A stretch of DNA of 27,144 bases. Origin: Kocuria sp. (GTDB lineage Bacteria > Actinomycetota > Actinomycetes > Actinomycetales > Micrococcaceae). The stretch's first letter is position 1, and the number at the start of each line of letters is the position of its first letter. This document shows positions 1 to 6,373 of the stretch, one piece after another. The notes beneath the pieces were generated by a model that was given only the letters and a program-made list of their open reading frames with translations, was not told where the DNA came from and made no database searches. Position numbers and translations under genes: made by a program. The DNA is taken from assembly GCA_030454085.1 (NCBI GenBank), contig JAKDJD010000031.1, forward strand, positions 1 to 27,144, given 5' to 3'.

Positions 1-398
1 GCGTGGGTCAGCAGAAGCAATTTCGACTCGATGTTCATCCCGGTCCGGTGCGTGGATGCGGCATTCCACGTGTGACCAATATCCACCCGCGGAGCCGACC
101 AGTCCAGGTCGTAATAACTGGTCACTCCCGTGATCTTGCCGTCCGAGAGGCACCGCGCGGCGAACGGAATCATGGACCCCTTGTCCTGGAGATCCAGCCG
201 ACGGCGTATTTCGGCCGCAACACCATCGGGCTCGGGCACCGAGGTGTACCAGAGGTTCCACAGCTCGCCGTCGCGCACGGCGTCCTGCAGGTCGGAGCAG
301 TGCTCCGGACGCAACTGTTCCAGGCGGACGGTCTCACCATCGAGGGTCGGCGCCGTCAGAGTCTCCGGCGCAGGCGGAACGAGGTTGGAGCTGTTCAT
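1..398 (-). CDS. GNAT-family N-acetyltransferase, 3' end cut by the window edge
   Basis: Reading the minus strand from the ATG at 398-396 gives 132 codons without a stop, running off the left edge. The protein begins [14 protein letters not shown] and continues with [17 protein letters not shown], the first strand and helix of a RimJ/RimL-type acetyltransferase. The segment [20 protein letters not shown] followed by KLLLLTHA is the conserved strand and acetyl-CoA-binding region seen in actinobacterial GNAT proteins that modify small molecules or protein N-termini. The true substrate cannot be told. There is no good ribosome-binding site directly before the ATG (a GAGG lies about 15 bases upstream), so the start is only probable. 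The gene diverges from serS with about 100 bp between them. Only the N-terminal three quarters is visible. Confidence 0.8.
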   Translation of the reverse strand, partial: MNSSNLVPPAPETLTAPTLDGETVRLEQLRPEHCSDLQDAVRDGELWNLWYTSVPEPDGVAAEIRRRLDLQDKGSMIPFAARCLSDGKITGVTSYYDLDWSAPRVDIGHTWNAASTHRTGMNIESKLLLLTH

Positions 399-483
399 GG
401 GACCCAGCGTATCCCTCGTTGTCCACCGCGAGAGGTTGTCCACAGGCCGGTCCCGCGGCGTGGGAACCTCGTCGGCGTTGCGG

Positions 484-499
484 TAGGTTAGGGGTCGTG
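484..499 (+). promoter_or_regulatory. Probable -10 element of a leaderless serS promoter
   Basis: TAGGTT at 484-489 fits the actinobacterial TANNNT -10 pattern. Its last base lies 7 nt before the GTG start at 497, so transcription would begin at or next to the start codon. No convincing -35 hexamer is seen about 17 bp upstream. This agrees with the lack of a well-placed Shine-Dalgarno sequence in front of serS. Confidence 0.4.
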
Positions 500-1807
500 A
501 TCGACATTAATCTTCTTCGCGAAAATCCAGACCTGTTCCGGGCCTCTCAGCGGGCCCGCCAGTCCGACGTCGGGCTCGTGGACCAGATCCTCGAGGCCGA
601 TGCGCAACGCCGGCAGTCGATCAATGAATTCGAATCCCTGCGGGCAGAGCAGAAGTCCTTCGGCAAGAAGGTATCTCAGGCGCAGGGGGAAGAGAAGGAA
701 ACCCTCCTGGCCGAGGTCAAGACGCTGGCCCAGAAGGTCAAGGCCGCGGAGAACGCGTCCAATGAAGCCCAGGCGACACAGGACGAGCTCTTGTCGCGCA
801 TGGAGAATCTCGTCATCGACGGCGTTCCGACGGGCGGCGAAGAGGACTACGTGACCCTCAAGACCGTGGGGGAGCCCAGGGATTTCGCGTCCGAAGGGTT
901 CGAACCGCGTGATCACCTCGAGATCGGGGAGCTGCTCGATGGCATCGACATGGCCCGTGGTGCCAAGGTTTCCGGGGCACGGTTCTATTTCCTGAAGGGT
1001 GCGGTCGCGAGGCTCGAACAGGCGCTCCTGTGGATGGCCCTCGACCAGGCGACCAAGGCCGGATTCACGATGCTCACCACACCGACCCTGGTCCGCCCCG
1101 AAACCATGGCCGGAACCGGATTCAACGTCAAGCACGACGACGAAATCTATCGCCTGGAACGAGACGACCTGTACCTCGTGGGAACGTCCGAGGTAGCCAT
1201 TGCGGGGTACCACGCGGACGAGATCATCGACTTCGAGTCGGGCCCCCGGAAATATCTGGGCTGGTCCACGTGTTACAGGAGAGAGGCCGGCTCCGCCGGC
1301 AAGGACACCCGCGGAATCATCCGTGTCCACCAGTTCAACAAAGCGGAAATGTTCGTGTACTGCCCGGTCGAAGAAGCCGAGGCGATGCACGAGAAGATGT
1401 TGGCGTGGGAAGAGGAGATGCTGACCAAATGCGGCCTCTCCTACCGCGTGATCGATACCGCCGCGGGTGATCTCGGTTCCTCGGCCGCCCGCAAATTCGA
1501 CTGCGAGGCTTGGATCCCGACCCAGGGAACCTACCGAGAACTGACCTCGACCTCGAACTGCACCACTTTTCAGGCCAGGCGGCTCAACATCCGTGAGCGC
1601 AAGCCCGACGTCGTCGGGCCCAACGGCAAGACCAAGAAGGGCGGCACCCGCACGGTGGCGACCCTCAATGGGACGCTGGCAACCACGCGCTGGCTGGTTG
1701 CGATTCTCGAAACGCACCAGCAGCAGGACGGGTCGGTTCGCGTCCCGGAGGCGTTGCGCCCCTACATGGGTGGGATGGACGTGATTCCCGTGGTCGCCCA
1801 GAAGTAG
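497..1807 (+). CDS. serS: Seryl-tRNA synthetase
   Basis: Class II aminoacyl-tRNA synthetase that charges tRNA-Ser (and tRNA-Sec where present) with serine in the cytoplasm. The protein has 436 residues, normal for the family. From the GTG at 497 it starts [14 protein letters not shown], the typical SerRS N-terminus; a longer in-frame reading from 419 only adds an unrelated arginine-rich tail. Residues about 25-105 form the Lys/Glu/Gln-rich helical arm that grips the tRNA long variable arm. [14 protein letters not shown], then [16 protein letters not shown] (motif 2, about 258-273) and FNKAEMF build the ATP and serine site. [15 protein letters not shown] (motif 3, about 390-404) ends the catalytic domain. 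It appears to be transcribed alone and is followed by a strong hairpin. Confidence 0.97.
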   Translation: MIDINLLRENPDLFRASQRARQSDVGLVDQILEADAQRRQSINEFESLRAEQKSFGKKVSQAQGEEKETLLAEVKTLAQKVKAAENASNEAQATQDELLSRMENLVIDGVPTGGEEDYVTLKTVGEPRDFASEGFEPRDHLEIGELLDGIDMARGAKVSGARFYFLKGAVARLEQALLWMALDQATKAGFTMLTTPTLVRPETMAGTGFNVKHDDEIYRLERDDLYLVGTSEVAIAGYHADEIIDFESGPRKYLGWSTCYRREAGSAGKDTRGIIRVHQFNKAEMFVYCPVEEAEAMHEKMLAWEEEMLTKCGLSYRVIDTAAGDLGSSAARKFDCEAWIPTQGTYRELTSTSNCTTFQARRLNIRERKPDVVGPNGKTKKGGTRTVATLNGTLATTRWLVAILETHQQQDGSVRVPEALRPYMGGMDVIPVVAQK

Positions 1808-1821
1808 GGATGTCGCCGGCA

Positions 1822-1885
1822 CGCCGCCCGCTCGTCCGGACCCCGGGTTCCATGAGGAACAGGGTCCGCGTACGACCGGGCGGCG
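1822..1885 (+). terminator. Long interrupted hairpin downstream of serS
   Basis: Four nested complementary blocks share one axis: CGCCGCCCG (1822-1830) with CGGGCGGCG (1877-1885), TCGT with ACGA, CGGACCC (1837-1843) with GGGTCCG (1862-1868), and GTTCC (1847-1851) with GGAAC (1856-1860). A short run TATTTT follows at 1891-1896. Position and shape suggest an intrinsic terminator for serS. The T tract is short, and the folding energy was not computed. Confidence 0.55.
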
Positions 1886-1978
1886 AGGCGTATTTTGAAC
1901 AGAACACTTAACCGCCGATTCATCGCGGATTCGCTGGATCGGCACGCACCCGCTATACCGGGTGGATCAGATGAAAGC

Positions 1979-2836
1979 ATGGAATTGATGACTCAAGAAA
2001 CAGTTCGCCCGCCGGTGCAGGAGCGCTGGCACAAAGAAGCAGGGTTGAAGTATTTGGTGGCCCTCGACGTGGACGGCACACTCGTCGACCACGACGGCCA
2101 CATGACGGAAGACGTCAAGCACGCGGTACGCGCCGTGGCGAAGGAAGGGCACCACGTCGTTGTCTCGACCGGCCGCTCGAAGGGTGCCACATTGCCGATC
2201 GTGGAACTCGCCGGCATGGAATCCGGGTACGCGGTCAGCTCCAACGGCGGCGTCACCCTGGAGATCGATCCGCGGTACCCGAGTGGGTACGAGATCGTCG
2301 ACGCCGTGACCTTCAAGCCCGCGAACGCGCTCGCGGCGCTGGGCGAGAAGTTGCCGGACGCAAAATTTGCCCTCGAAGCGGCCGACGGGTCCTTCTTCTC
2401 GACCGCCCACTTCCAGGACCGCAGCTTCGGCATGGAGGCGCAGACGGTTTCCCTCGAGGACCTGCTCGAGATGGAGGCCGTCCGCGTGGTCGTGTTCTCG
2501 ACCGAAACGGACATCGACTCGTTCGCGCGGATCATCGACGAGGTCGGCCTGCACGGAGTGACCTACTCGGTCGGTTGGACCCCGTGGCTGGACATTGCGG
2601 CCCGCGGCGTCTCGAAGGCATCGGCGCTGGAACAGATTCGCAAGCGCCTTGGAGTGGACCCGGCGCACACGATCGCGATGGGCGATGGCCGCAACGACAT
2701 CGAGATGCTCGAATGGGCCGCCCGCGGCATCGCGATGGGGCAGGCCCCGGACGAAGTCGTGCAGGCTGCCTCTGAGGTCACGACCTCGGTCTACGACGAC
2801 GGCGCGGCCCACGTGCTGCGAACGCTCCTGGACTGA
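1979..2836 (+). CDS. HAD-superfamily (Cof-type, IIB) phosphatase
   Basis: Predicted cytoplasmic phosphatase for small phosphorylated metabolites; the substrate is not deducible. With the ATG at 1979 the protein has 285 residues, close to the usual 270-290 of Cof/YidA-like enzymes. HAD motif I is DVDGTL (nucleophile Asp30 and general acid Asp32), motif II is the Thr of STGRSKG, and motif IV is GDGRND near residue 235 (Mg2+ ligands Asp236 and Asp240). The segment between is the IIB cap. An alternative ATG at 1988 is equally possible; neither has a strong ribosome-binding site. A TTG at 1895 also opens the frame but lies just after the serS terminator hairpin and adds residues unlike the family. 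A TATACC box at 1954-1959 would place a transcript start just ahead of 1979. Confidence 0.85.
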   Translation: MELMTQETVRPPVQERWHKEAGLKYLVALDVDGTLVDHDGHMTEDVKHAVRAVAKEGHHVVVSTGRSKGATLPIVELAGMESGYAVSSNGGVTLEIDPRYPSGYEIVDAVTFKPANALAALGEKLPDAKFALEAADGSFFSTAHFQDRSFGMEAQTVSLEDLLEMEAVRVVVFSTETDIDSFARIIDEVGLHGVTYSVGWTPWLDIAARGVSKASALEQIRKRLGVDPAHTIAMGDGRNDIEMLEWAARGIAMGQAPDEVVQAASEVTTSVYDDGAAHVLRTLLD

Positions 2837-2955
2837 TGCAACCCTGTGCCGCGGCGAGCCCGAGGGCGGCAAAGAAGAATTTTCGGCTCGTCACGGATGC
2901 GGGCTGGCGAGCATGACCGTAAGCTCGTGCTGAGAAGCCAGCCCTAAGGAGACCC

Positions 2956-3756
2956 ATGAAGATCGCCGTAGCGCAGATCAACAGCACCGAGAACGTCCCC
3001 GAGAACCTCCGGAAGGTTCAGGACGGCGTCCGCCGCGCCTCCGAAGAAGGCGCCGGCCTCGTGGTTTTCCCGGAGGCAACCATGGTGGCCTTCGGGAGCC
3101 CCCTGTACGATGTCGCCGTGCAGCACGCCGAGACGTGGAAGACCGAGATGCAGTGGCTCGCGGCGGAACAGGAGATCACCGTGGTCACGGGCGAATTCGC
3201 GCCTGCCGACGACGGCAAGGTGCGCAACGTCCTGGCCGCCTACACCCCCTCGGGAGAGCGGCTCGATTACGCGAAGATCCACCTGTACGACGCCTTCGGG
3301 TTCAAGGAATCCGACGACGTCGCTCCGGGCAACGACCCTCTCGTGATCAACGTCGACGGTGTGCCGGTGGGGCTCGCACTCTGCTACGACATCCGATTCC
3401 CCAAGCTGTTCGCCGAAATGTCACGCAAGGGAGCGCAGGTTTGCCTGGTCGCGGCCTCCTGGGGTGCGGGCCCGGGAAAGGTCGAACAGTGGGAAACCTT
3501 GGCACGCGCGCGTGCCCTGGACAGCAATACGATTGTCGCGGCCGTGGACCAGGCGGACCCCCAGGTCTCGGGCGTGCAAGTCAGCCCCAAGGCTCCCACC
3601 GGGGTGGGGCACAGCATCGTCTCGGATCCGTTCGGGCACACGATCGCCTCGTTCGGCGAGAACGAGGAGATGCGCGTCGTGGACCTGGACCTCGACGTGG
3701 TTGAGAAAGCGCGCACCGCGATACCCGTGCTGGAGAACGCCCGGCTCGGTTACTGA
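2956..3756 (+). CDS. Carbon-nitrogen hydrolase (nitrilase superfamily amidohydrolase)
   Basis: Cytoplasmic C-N hydrolase of 266 residues with the full catalytic triad of the nitrilase/amidase superfamily: Glu40 in VVFPEA, Lys107 in DYAKIHLYD, and Cys143 in ALCYDIRFP. Family members cleave omega-amides, nitriles or carbamoyl groups. The length and the LCYDIRFP signature fit the Nit1/Nit2/omega-amidase branch, including enzymes that repair deaminated glutathione, rather than true nitrilases. The exact substrate is inferred only. The ATG at 2956 has a strong ribosome-binding site, AAGGAG, ending about 5 bases before it. It is 119 bp from the preceding HAD gene on the same strand and may be co-transcribed. 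Confidence 0.9.
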   Translation: MKIAVAQINSTENVPENLRKVQDGVRRASEEGAGLVVFPEATMVAFGSPLYDVAVQHAETWKTEMQWLAAEQEITVVTGEFAPADDGKVRNVLAAYTPSGERLDYAKIHLYDAFGFKESDDVAPGNDPLVINVDGVPVGLALCYDIRFPKLFAEMSRKGAQVCLVAASWGAGPGKVEQWETLARARALDSNTIVAAVDQADPQVSGVQVSPKAPTGVGHSIVSDPFGHTIASFGENEEMRVVDLDLDVVEKARTAIPVLENARLGY

Positions 3757-3812
3757 GGACACACCTGCTCGGGTCATATTCCGTCGAACCCCCGTGGTCT
3801 CGGGTCGAAGCG

Positions 3813-3841
3813 TTGACTTGGCACCCCGTCGTTGAAATTCT
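3813..3841 (+). promoter_or_regulatory. Possible promoter of the lipoprotein gene
   Basis: TTGACT at 3813-3818 matches the -35 consensus at five of six positions. AATTCT at 3836-3841, 17 bp further on, is a poor -10. Transcription would start near 3848, leaving a leader of about 40 nt that contains GGAGGA in front of the GTG start at 3891. The weak -10 keeps this tentative. Confidence 0.35.
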
Positions 3842-3890
3842 TAGTAAAAGCATTCCGGCTTGCCGGTCAAGCGGTGGAGGACGTGGAACG

Positions 3891-4622
3891 GTGGTGTCGA
3901 CGAAATACAACAAAACCGGGGCGTGCATACTCATCCTGGCGCTGTCGGCATGGGCCACGGCGGGATGCACCGACGCGACCAGTGACTCGAGCGTCGCGAG
4001 CCTTCCCGCTGAGTCGAGTGCGTCGGCGTCCGAACCCGCCGGGGATTCCTCGTCCCCGTCGAACAACTCCGAGAAGGACTCATCGGGCAAGCCCAAGAAA
4101 CTCCAGGTCATCGATGACCCGTGTGCTGATGAATGCGTCAAGGGCGGAAGCATCGACGTCGATCACCCCGTGTACGGCGGCATGACGGTCGTGCCGTACT
4201 GGAAGAAGCAGTCCGACGACCCGGAGTCCCCACGGGGGAGCGCGGCCTACGCCCTGTACCAGAACGGTAAATCCGTGGGGTACGTGGAGGACACCGACCG
4301 GCAACTTCTCTGGTTCGGCACGAGGCCGGTGGGGGAACCGAATCTGGATACGTGGAACCTCGAGAACAATTCCAACGTCGACAAGTACAGGAACGTGTAC
4401 CTCAGCTACAACGGAGGGGTCACCGTCCTGACGCCGACGGATCAGGGCTACAACTCCTACGAGTCGCTTCCGAGCGAGCCCAACGCGTTCGAGAACGCTT
4501 CGTTGAACATCGACCCTTCGGGCGAACCCACGCTGACTTTTGACGAAGACGGCACAGCGAAAGATCACCACTGGGACGGCAATCAGTTCGTCGAAACCCG
4601 GGGCGAGCATCACCCCGAGTGA
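3891..4622 (+). CDS. Putative secreted lipoprotein of unknown function
   Basis: Not recognised as a named family. The GTG at 3891 is chosen because GGAGGA (3876-3881) lies 9 bases upstream and because it gives a proper signal peptide. That peptide has a short lysine-containing N-region, a hydrophobic stretch CILILALSAWA, and a lipobox TAGC with the lipidated cysteine at residue 26 of 243. A Ser/Glu/Pro-rich linker follows (about 28-65), then a globular domain starting at DDPCADEC, whose two cysteines could form a disulfide outside the cell. The rest is rich in Asn, Tyr, Trp and Asp (for example KYRNVYLSYNGG), as in extracytoplasmic beta-rich domains. No enzyme motif is visible. Its 3' end faces the XRE-cupin gene with only 15 bp between. 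Confidence 0.75.
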   Translation: MVSTKYNKTGACILILALSAWATAGCTDATSDSSVASLPAESSASASEPAGDSSSPSNNSEKDSSGKPKKLQVIDDPCADECVKGGSIDVDHPVYGGMTVVPYWKKQSDDPESPRGSAAYALYQNGKSVGYVEDTDRQLLWFGTRPVGEPNLDTWNLENNSNVDKYRNVYLSYNGGVTVLTPTDQGYNSYESLPSEPNAFENASLNIDPSGEPTLTFDEDGTAKDHHWDGNQFVETRGEHHPE

Positions 4623-4637
4623 CCACCGAGGTGCGGC

Positions 4638-5231
4638 TCAGCTGTCGATGACGTAGACGGCTCGTGTGCCCGGTTCGAGCGCCTCGAAGCTGTGCTCGAC
4701 GTCGCCCGCGAAGGTCAGGAAATCTCCCGGCTCCAGAACGGCCTCCTCGCCGTCGCACACGGCGCGGGCTCTTCCGGAGGCGAGGACGATGTGCTCGACC
4801 GTTCCCGTGGTATGGGGGTCCGACTCTCGGGCGAGCCCGGGCTCGGCGCTGATCAAGTAGACGTCGCGCCGTTGGCCGGTCTGCCCAGCGGACAAGAGCG
4901 CCGCGGAGTAGCTCGCGGTGGATGAGGGCAACTGGGGCAGGTTCTCGAGCCTGACCAGGGAGATGCGGCCCCTCGGTGGATCGAGGAGCTGGGCGAGCTG
5001 CACGCCGTACGACGTCGCGAGCGCCCACATCGTCTCTACGCTCGGGTTCCCGGTTCCCGCCTCGAGTTGGGAGAGGGTGGACTTGCTGACCCCGGCTCTT
5101 TTTGCCGCCTCGCTCAAGCTGAGCCCGTGGCGGGCGCGTTCCCTCTGCAAAGCCTGTGCCATCCGGAGTTTCTGTGCCTCCGATTCCTCGGGGGTATCGG
5201 GTGTGCCAGGAAGCTCAACGTCGAAGTTCAT
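4638..5231 (-). CDS. XRE-family transcriptional regulator with C-terminal cupin domain
   Basis: DNA-binding regulator of 197 residues. An N-terminal helix-turn-helix of the lambda-repressor (XRE) type spans about residues 25-84 (LSLSEAAKRAGVSKSTLSQL then GNPSVETMWALA). A cupin domain spans about 120-195, with HTTGTVEHIV, LEPGDFLTF and DVEHSFEA as small-molecule or metal-binding strands. This is the SutR/PuuR-like one-component architecture. It is divergent from azlC with a 66-bp gap, which suggests it controls the AzlCD exporter, perhaps in response to an amino acid; that is inference. The start ATG (5231-5229) has GGAGG only one base away, too close for normal use. A -10 TATATT 6 bases upstream implies a leaderless message. 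Confidence 0.88.
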   Translation of the reverse strand: MNFDVELPGTPDTPEESEAQKLRMAQALQRERARHGLSLSEAAKRAGVSKSTLSQLEAGTGNPSVETMWALATSYGVQLAQLLDPPRGRISLVRLENLPQLPSSTASYSAALLSAGQTGQRRDVYLISAEPGLARESDPHTTGTVEHIVLASGRARAVCDGEEAVLEPGDFLTFAGDVEHSFEALEPGTRAVYVIDS

Positions 5232-5234
5232 GCC

Positions 5235-5248
5235 TCCAATATATTGGA
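5235..5248. promoter_or_regulatory. 14-bp perfect palindrome, probable operator overlapping the XRE-cupin promoter
   Basis: TCCAATATATTGGA is a perfect 14-bp inverted repeat just upstream of the regulator's start codon. Read on the minus strand it contains TATATT, a good -10 hexamer ending 6 nt before the ATG, so a bound repressor would cover the regulator's own promoter. A second short palindrome, GAACGTTC (5266-5273), lies closer to azlC. The role in autoregulation is inferred from position. Confidence 0.5.
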
Positions 5249-5297
5249 CGTTTGTAGGGTTTGACGAACGTTCTCTCCGAGGGGCACCATAATATCC

Positions 5298-6038
5298 ATG
5301 CGTTCGATATGTAGAACGGTCTTCGGGAAGATCCCCCGAACCGTAGCTCCCGCCCAGCGACGCAGCGCGCTGGCCATATTTCTGACGCTCGCCGCGGTGG
5401 GTCTGTCCTACGGCGCGCTCTCGCAGTCCTCGGGTTTCGCTCTCTGGCAGACCGTTCTGCTGGCCGCTCTCGCGACCGGTGGGGCCGCCGAACTGACGTT
5501 CGTCGGCGTCATCGCCGCGGGCGGTGCTCCCGTCTTCGCCGTCCTCGGGGGCCTGCTGGTCAACTCCCGCAACTTCGCCTTCGGCCTGAGCGCGGGGGAG
5601 TATGTTCCGCGGGGGTGGCGCCGGCTTCTGGCCTCTCACCTCGTCAACGACGAGACCATTGCCTTCGCTCGCTCCGTCAGAGGCAGACAGGCCAGGTGGC
5701 AGCACTTCGTGTTCATGGCCATTCTGCTCTTTCCGGCCTGGGTCGGGGGTGCGGCGCTCGGCCAGTTGCTCGGTTCGGTCGTGGACGCCGATGCCCTCGG
5801 TCTGGACGCCGCTTTCCCGATCATTCTGTTCTGCCTGGTCGTCCAGGACCTCAAGAACCCTCTCCTGGCAATCATGGCCGGTGGCGGTGCCGTCCTGGCC
5901 GTCGCAGCCACTCCCGTGCTTCCGATGGGCCTCGGTGCCGTTGCCTCGCTTGTGGTCCTGATTCCCGCCGCGTCCTTCCTGTGGACCAAGAATCGTTTGC
6001 GCCGTAGCGACAGGACGCTCGAGAGGAGCGAAGTATGA
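5298..6038 (+). CDS. azlC: AzlC-family branched-chain amino acid exporter, large subunit
   Basis: Membrane protein of 246 residues, the large subunit of the two-component AzlCD (BrnFE-like) exporter that expels branched-chain amino acids or methionine. Several hydrophobic helices are clear, for example ALAIFLTLAAVGLSYGAL, VLLAALATGGAAELTFVGVI, HFVFMAILLFPAWVGGAAL and AVASLVVLIPAASFLW. The segment LLVNSRNFAFGLSAG between helices is the conserved AzlC signature (LLVNLRHxLYG-like in relatives). The start ATG at 5298 lacks a Shine-Dalgarno sequence; CATAAT at 5288-5293 may be a -10 for a nearly leaderless transcript. The stop overlaps the azlD start as ATGA, indicating translational coupling. The substrate is inferred from the family. 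Confidence 0.88.
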   Translation: MRSICRTVFGKIPRTVAPAQRRSALAIFLTLAAVGLSYGALSQSSGFALWQTVLLAALATGGAAELTFVGVIAAGGAPVFAVLGGLLVNSRNFAFGLSAGEYVPRGWRRLLASHLVNDETIAFARSVRGRQARWQHFVFMAILLFPAWVGGAALGQLLGSVVDADALGLDAAFPIILFCLVVQDLKNPLLAIMAGGGAVLAVAATPVLPMGLGAVASLVVLIPAASFLWTKNRLRRSDRTLERSEV

Positions 6039-6373
6039 GTGTCTTTCCTTTCCTGGTGGCCCTGGCCGGGCTGGTCCTCGGTACGTATCTTCTCCGTTAT
6101 CTGGGCGTGCGCATCGGCGCGCTGTCCGGGACCGACGAAGACGCCGAGGAGCCCACAGTGGCCCGGCTCTGGATGGACCGGGCCACCGTGGTTCTCATTT
6201 GCGCGGTCGCCGCGACCACGATGGTCTTCGAAGGGCAGGACCTCTCCGGGCCCTCACGCATCATTGGAACCTCGGTCGGGATTGTGGCCGCCATCGTGAA
6301 GGTTCCGCTTCTGATCTGCGTGATCCTCGGGATGGCCGTATGCGCCGGGCTCAGACTGCTCGGCGTCGCGTGA
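6035..6373 (+). CDS. azlD: AzlD-family branched-chain amino acid exporter, small subunit
   Basis: Small membrane protein of 112 residues, partner of AzlC. It has three or four hydrophobic helices (FLVALAGLVLGTYLLRYLGV, ATVVLICAVAATTMVF, IGTSVGIVAAIVKVPLLICV, then VILGMAVCAGLRLLGVA) and the typical early TYLLRYLG segment near residues 18-25. Its ATG overlaps the azlC stop by 4 bp, so both subunits are made from one message. Its last 23 bases overlap the 3' end of the convergent acetyl-CoA synthetase gene on the other strand. No terminator is evident between these convergent units. Confidence 0.88.
   Translation: MSVFPFLVALAGLVLGTYLLRYLGVRIGALSGTDEDAEEPTVARLWMDRATVVLICAVAATTMVFEGQDLSGPSRIIGTSVGIVAAIVKVPLLICVILGMAVCAGLRLLGVA

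Noticed and set aside
488..1945. Long minus-strand open frame opposite serS
   Set aside because: It mirrors a highly conserved gene on the plus strand; long antisense frames are expected at this G+C content, and its protein (runs such as RGPEQVWIF, repeated GLE/DLG) has no domain logic.
1895..1978. Longer N-terminus for the HAD phosphatase from a TTG at 1895
   Set aside because: The TTG lies in the T run right after the serS terminator-like hairpin and the added residues are unlike the family.
5261..5279. GAACGTTC near azlC as a fifth PaaR operator
   Set aside because: Only the CGAACGTTC core is shared; the flanking positions (TC instead of GG on the right) do not fit, and the locus is unrelated to phenylacetate.
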